Positions 59,151 through 64,000 of a stretch of DNA of 64,000 nucleotides are shown here, piece by piece. Source of the DNA: Combretum micranthum (lineage: Eukaryota; Streptophyta; Magnoliopsida; Myrtales; Combretaceae); assembly GCA_024138025.1 (NCBI GenBank), contig JAMXBD010000024.1:248001-312000 (forward strand). The letters are read 5' to 3'. A program made the translations under genes and the position numbers. Each line of letters opens with the position of its first letter. Positions within the stretch are counted from its first letter, which is position 1. The notes beneath the pieces were generated by a model. The model searched no databases. It saw nothing but the letters and a program-made list of their open reading frames with translations, and was not told the origin of the DNA.

Positions 59151-59365
59151 CTACAACACCTAAACTGAGCCTAGTGCATATCACTTCAAGTAGTATGGAT
59201 TCTTTCCAGTTAGTTTAGACTATTGGGCACTTGTTAGTTCATCTCTCCAATTGGTTTGGACTTGTTTCAACTAGTCTGGACCTGTTATAAAGCTCTGGCA
59301 GAAAAATAAAGAACAAGCATGCATAGGTTTGGATCATTACAAAATGATTTGGACTACTATGCTCA

Positions 59366-61220
59366 TATGCTTAACAAATAACATGATAAGATCAAGGCAT
59401 TTTATTATGAGTTCATGGCTTGAAAACATCAAAATGGTTTACTAAAGTGTGCCAATTTGCTCATATAGAATTAACTTGATTTATAATTTTTTCTCATCAA
59501 AATAGAGTGTAAATCTTTAGGTTCAACACACCTATCATATGTAGATACTTCTATAACACAGCATATCCAATATATCATTTCTTGCAACTAAGCTTATTGT
59601 ATGTCATTGTTGATTTATGTTAATAACTTCTAATAGCCATAAGATTCTTCCTTTCTTACCCAATCTTAAAGTTCTTTACATTGTTAGGACCATTATTTTG
59701 AGAATTACTTAATACAACAAGAGATCTTAACTACTAGTCTTATAATATTACAAAAATAACCTTTTCAACAACTTCTCTTCAACTTTAAATCATTTTAACA
59801 ACATAATTAGTTCAAATTATATAGATATCTAATTATTTTTACATTTACCTTAAAGTTAGATCTAGTCATTCTATATTTCCTATTAATGCAATTATTAAGA
59901 TTATGAAAATGCCACAACTTATTAATATTACTTCCTATTTCTTCCTACAAATGAATTTACTCAACATCTTTGAAGCTAATGCATGAACCTTAAAGTGCTC
60001 AGCAAGTTCTTTCACCAACATATCATCTCAAGCAAGTAACAAGGATAGGTACCATCCACACTCATCCTCATCCAACAATGGATTAATAAAATGCTATAAG
60101 ACTAATGTGTCCCGCTCTTGAGGTCAATACCCTTGTTTAGAGCCATTCACGGGTTTCAAGATAAACATCCAAGAATCAAATTCACTTAAGATGATGCAAA
60201 TCTATGTCTATGTTTGCATGGAGTCTTATGCAATCTCCAAAGCCTCCCCACTTATGCCACGTGTGCAAGAGACGTTAAATGCTCTCTAGTGTATGTGAAA
60301 TAAAGAGCATAATACCTTTCCCAAAAGACTTTTAGAATTTTAAAATGTTGGAGTGATAGTATCTAGGAGACTAATTGTGACCTCAAACCTTACTCGACAT
60401 ACTTTCCCTACTCCATCAGTCAAAGGGGTATGGAAGTTGCCTAATCCAGCACATTGACTTACATTAGAATGAGGTAATGGCATCATCTAACTCAACTTTC
60501 CTTCTGGTCAATCTCCTCCCAACAAGATTGTAAACTGTATGTAAACTAGTATTATTTGGCTTGCCACAACAAGCCTCCTTCCCCTATACAACTAATAAAG
60601 ATGACCTAATAAGATCTAACTTACTACAACAAGCCTCCATTAACTTTGAATGGCTTGGTGAACACCTAATACAATCAAACTTGCTAGGATGAGTCGTTCT
60701 AATTCAGTTATTGATCAATAAAGCCCTAGCATAGTCTAACTTGCCTTAATAAGAATTTATAACTTTGCACAGCTCTGCATAGATCTAACATGTTCAAACT
60801 TCTTAGAATGTGCCCCCTCTTAACTTAACTATAAAGTAGTGAAGACTTAACTCATAAGGGCAAATCCAAGGAAGGTTGACAGCGACACACCAAAACACGT
60901 GGCCCCCTAACCCTCCTCCTAAAAAAAAAAAAAAAATTGCAAGACTTCAAAAATGTGTTTTTTCTTTTAAGAATTTCATGAGTGTATTTTTACTTTCTAT
61001 AGCATGCATTTATTATATTATCTCCCTATCTCTCTCTCTTTAACTTTTTTCCTTTCACAATAACTAATAAAATTGAATTCATTTATCATAAAATTATATT
61101 TTAACAAAATAAATTCTTGTGAACAACTATTGTTTATTCGTATTACACCACATATAATAATTATATTGCATTACAAATATTCACATCTTATTGCATAAAG
61201 TATTTCTAAATAACACTAAT
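59366..61220. other. Unassigned interval with weak internal repetition
   Basis: No frame or RNA gene. At 60540-60760 the string 'aactt(a/g)c(c/t)acaacaagcctcc' and variants recur (about 60556, 60630, 60685, 60740) with 'taata.gatctaac' spacers, giving a degenerate array with a period of roughly 55-80 bp. A poly-A tract lies at about 60920-60935. Confidence 0.45.
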
Positions 61221-61230
61221 TATATAATTC

Positions 61231-61655
61231 GAGATTTCATGGATTAACTCTATTTTTTAATTGACAATTAATTTTCAAGTAACATATAAAGGATATCATA
61301 CCAATTGCAATGAATACTCTTAATTATGACAAATGTTTTTTTTTTCATACTTATGAAGTTAGAAAATTTTGCTATGAAATTATCAATGTAATTCTTCTAC
61401 ATATGTAAGATGCAATGAAACTATAATTCTAATGGGACATAATTTGAGATTTCATGTATTAACTCTATTTTTTAAATTGATAATTAATTTCTAAATGATA
61501 TATAAATAGTATCTTACCAATTGCAGTGAATACCCTTAATTATGACTTGAATTTTTTTTTTTCCATACTTATGAAGTTAGAAAATTTCATGGTTAAATTA
61601 TTAATATAATTCCTTTACACATGTAAGATGCGAAATAATTATAATAGCAAGTGAA
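61231..61655. repeat. 214-bp diverged tandem duplication
   Basis: Unit 1 starts at 61231 and unit 2 at 61445, both with 'gagatttcatg.attaactctatttttt', 'ccaattgca.tgaatac.cttaattatgac', a poly-T tract and 'catacttatgaagttagaaaattt'. Many substitutions separate them, so the event is old. Confidence 0.85.
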
Positions 61656-62890
61656 TACAAGCTACCCTCATTCATGCAACACATGTGCCTCTCAAGATTG
61701 GTCTACTTCTTTTATAATCTCATAATCTAGACTAGTCTCATAGTGTACAAAATAAGGAATAGACTCCTTGTACTCAATACAAGCATAACCCCATTCTCAT
61801 TGACTAAACTCTTAGGCTAGGTAATGGAGACAACTCTACTCTTTTGTACCCTCTTTTCCTCAATTTTGACGTACTTTTTACTTCTCAAAATTCTTCATTG
61901 ACTTAAACATTAGAGTATTTGTATTAGAGTTACCATTACGGTCTTTTAATTCATTTTTGCTATTTATGTAAGCATACTCCATCCATAGTAACAAAGAAAC
62001 CATTGGGGTAAGTGCAAGGGACCACCTAACACAATATAACACGGATAACCTTAAAATTAGTCGCTTAAGTACTCAAGACATCATAGCTACAAACAAAAAT
62101 GTGATGGATTCAAACTTGAAATGACTATTAATGATGACAAAGAATTCTTATCAGAGCAAAGTGCCGAAATGAGTTTAAAAAAAAAAAAAAAAAAGTAAGT
62201 AACATATCTTCAGATGCTTCAAATGATGGCCACCTACCTGAAGATGGTTCACCAAGGTTATCTTCGTATAAATTTTTATTTCCTTATTATATAACATCAT
62301 TTAATGTTTTCAATAATTTCAGAAGTGTTTTTTAGACCATAATAATTTAATAGTTGAGACACATCAAATGACTATGGATTGGTGTCGATGAAAATTGGGT
62401 TTTCTTTTCTTTTATTTTATTCTTTTCAAAGTTCGGAAGTCTTTTTAATGGAAAACTCTAAAACTGTTGAAGACTCAAGTAGAAAAAACTAGCACACAAA
62501 AAATTTTAGTTTTAGAAATAGAAGATTCTATTACTATAAGTCAAAAATCAATCTTAGAAGACTTTTAGAGATAGAAATTTTATCATAAATTTTTATCTCT
62601 AAAATCATTATCGCTAATTTTTATAGAGATAAATTTATTATTCATTGCAAATTTGCAACATAATTTCAATCGCTAATAATAGTAAAATTTGTCTCTGGTT
62701 CATTGTAAATTATAAAAATGTATATATAAATAAAAAAATTTCTATCGCAAATATATTTCTACTTTAAGATTAATTATTCGTAAATACTCATTTAAAATAT
62801 AATAAATAAAATTACTTCATTGCAAATATGTATGTGATTTTAATATTAATTATAATAAATTTCCATTTGCCTCCTTACACTTAGTCCTTC
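61656..62890. other. Unassigned interval, possible MITE debris
   Basis: A poly-A tract at 62177-62194. The 62480-62780 stretch is rich in 'atctctaaa', 'agagataaa' and 'tcgctaat' strings in both orientations, as in some non-autonomous DNA transposons, but no matching ends were found. Confidence 0.35.
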
Positions 62891-62975
62891 TCATGAGGTC
62901 ACCCATCATGGAATGCTCTACACTAAGCGCACTTAATCGTGATGTTTTGACAAGCTCTAAACCAATGCTCTAATT
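62891..62975 (-). ncRNA. Diverged 5S-rRNA-like fragment
   Basis: The plus-strand blocks 'gaggtcacccatc' (62897), 'ctctacactaagcgcactta' (62918) and 'atgttttgac' match, in order and spacing, the reverse complement of plant 5S rRNA (GAGGTCACCCATC, CTC...CCAAGCACGCTTAA, AGTTCTGA). It is clearly decayed and not a functional gene. 5S-derived sequence outside rDNA arrays is known in Cassandra TRIM LTRs and 5S-derived SINEs. I could not identify LTR ends here. Confidence 0.5.
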
Positions 62976-63660
62976 TATATCTTTATGATTAAAGTTCCAC
63001 TATTATTTATTTAAAAGATACTACAATTACGTATCCCTAATGAATAATTGCTAACTTAATTTACTAATATTAATTTTATAAGTTTCATTTTACCCATTTT
63101 TTAATGATTTTCATCGATGTTTTATTAAAATAATAATTAATGTTTATATATTTTTATTTGACAAGTTTACATTGTATACTAATTATTTTATATTGTATAT
63201 TTTATACTGTATTTTTAACTAGTATATTATAATTTTTTTACCTAATAAGTTATTATTAAAAAAATATTATATATTATGTAAATATAAATATGATTATAAA
63301 GATAAATTTGTATATATATTTAATGATATATGTAACAATTACACCTTTTACAATACTTATTTTATGTCCTATATTATATTTTTACGAAATATATATTATT
63401 TTTTAAATAGTTTGTTGTTAGTTGTTACACTTAAGATATTATATAAAACTTATGAATATATAGTTTGTTTAATATATATAATAAATATAAAAAATTGAAA
63501 ACTGAGAAGCAAAACTTATTTTCCCCTTTAATACATCACTGTTATAAATTTCGAATGTTCTCAAATTTTCATATGAAGATTGGCAACACACGTTATATTA
63601 ATTATATATATTAATCTCTATGGTATATTATTTTAGTTTATAATTGAATATATATAAATC
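62976..63660. other. Very AT-rich interval
   Basis: Long TA-rich runs (about 63120-63480). No gene or defined repeat seen. Confidence 0.5.
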
Positions 63661-63673
63661 CGTCTAGATAAAT

Positions 63674-63910
63674 ATGTTAAAGACAATGGACGAGGTTCAA
63701 TTAGAAAAATCAATCGTCCAGTACCCATCATCGTGCCTTCCCCAGCAGGCAAGAAGAATCCCCATGACAAGAGGTTGCTTGTACGACAGAAAGATAGAAG
63801 ATCCACCTCTGCCATGGCCGAAACACCACCATGCACTGTTCCTCCTAATTGCCTTTTTATTTTATTATATTTCTTCCTTTTTGAAACAGGTGAATGTGAC
63901 ACTACTCTAA
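63674..63910 (+). CDS. Small open frame with a hydrophobic segment, unrecognised
   Basis: A 78-codon ATG frame in a locally less AT-rich patch (about 63660-63860), unlike its surroundings. The N-terminal half is hydrophilic with several Pro, Arg and Cys. Residues about 51-69 (LFLLIAFLFYYISSF-like) could span a membrane. The sequence after codon 72 is CAG/GTGAAT, which could be a splice donor, so this could be a first exon running out of the window. Overlapping frames on both strands (63633-63902 minus, 63733-63918 plus) show that open length here is weak evidence. I recognise no family. Confidence 0.2.
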   Translation: MLKTMDEVQLEKSIVQYPSSCLPQQARRIPMTRGCLYDRKIEDPPLPWPKHHHALFLLIAFLFYYISSFLKQVNVTLL

Positions 63911-64000
63911 CTTTATGATCAATTATTATGAATTAGAATCTCAAACTACTATCTTTTGTATATCACAAGCTTCTCTAGTTTTATATACCGCGTGTGTTCC

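Larger units (their letters stand above)
58080..59365. repeat. Region with a reiterated GGTYTGGACY-type motif
   Basis: About a dozen degenerate copies in both orientations: GGTCCAAACC (58091), GGTTCGGACTAC (58109), AGTCTGGACC (58248), GGTCCAGACTC (58299), GGTTTGGACTTG and AGTCTGGACC (59263-59283), GGTTTGGATC (59328), ATTTGGACTAC (59349). It is interrupted by retroelement sequence at about 58345-59150. Origin unknown. Confidence 0.55.

Overview
The window looks like gene-poor nuclear DNA of a flowering plant, probably a dicot. It is AT-rich, has no operon-like gene packing, and is built almost entirely of LTR-retrotransposon debris in nested layers. I found no host protein-coding gene, tRNA or intact rRNA that I can support. 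The species cannot be read from the sequence.

Three groups of repeats dominate. (1) Family S: seven related units (S1-S7) of about 3.4-5.2 kb. They start TGTAA(G)CCC..., end ...GGGGCGTGACA, and mostly carry 5-bp target-site duplications (TSDs). None has any coding domain. They look like solo LTRs of a retroelement with very long LTRs. S2 is split by S3, S6 sits inside another LTR, and S7 sits inside yet another. All seven carry two conserved stem-loops at near-constant distance from the 3' terminus. One of these (H2) changes arm sequence while keeping its pairing. (2) Family T: Athila-like Ty3/gypsy LTRs starting TGATAAG, about 1.5-1.8 kb, on both strands. They come with decayed gag, protease, RT, RNase H and integrase sequence at 26.8-27.9 kb, 42.8-46.1 kb and 52.5-53.3 kb. 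(3) Smaller units: a 1.79-kb solo LTR (22808-24597), a hAT-type MITE (16687-17411), a gypsy pol 3' end with LTR sequence (58.4-59.15 kb), and a diverged 5S-rRNA-like stretch (about 62.9 kb).

Layout: 1-3802 S1 (its start is outside the window; holds an unidentified insert with palindromes at about 1.55-2.3 kb); 3857-12050 S2 interrupted by S3; 12.05-13.15 kb unassigned; 13152-16536 S4; 16.6-19.16 kb a T LTR broken by a MITE and a solo LTR; 19.2-22.8 kb unassigned; 22808-24597 solo LTR; 25.6-32.0 kb decayed gag-pol and several LTRs; 32.0-37.2 kb internal remnants split by S5; 37186-46109 a truncated Athila-like element with 5' LTR (split by S6), primer-binding site and pol; 46110-54723 T LTR pieces, S7 and an RT/integrase remnant; 54.7-64 kb older and mostly unassigned repeats.

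Nothing here is expected to make a working protein: every coding remnant has stops, frameshifts or lost catalytic residues. The main value of the window is the clear insertion chronology and the structurally conserved, protein-free S family.
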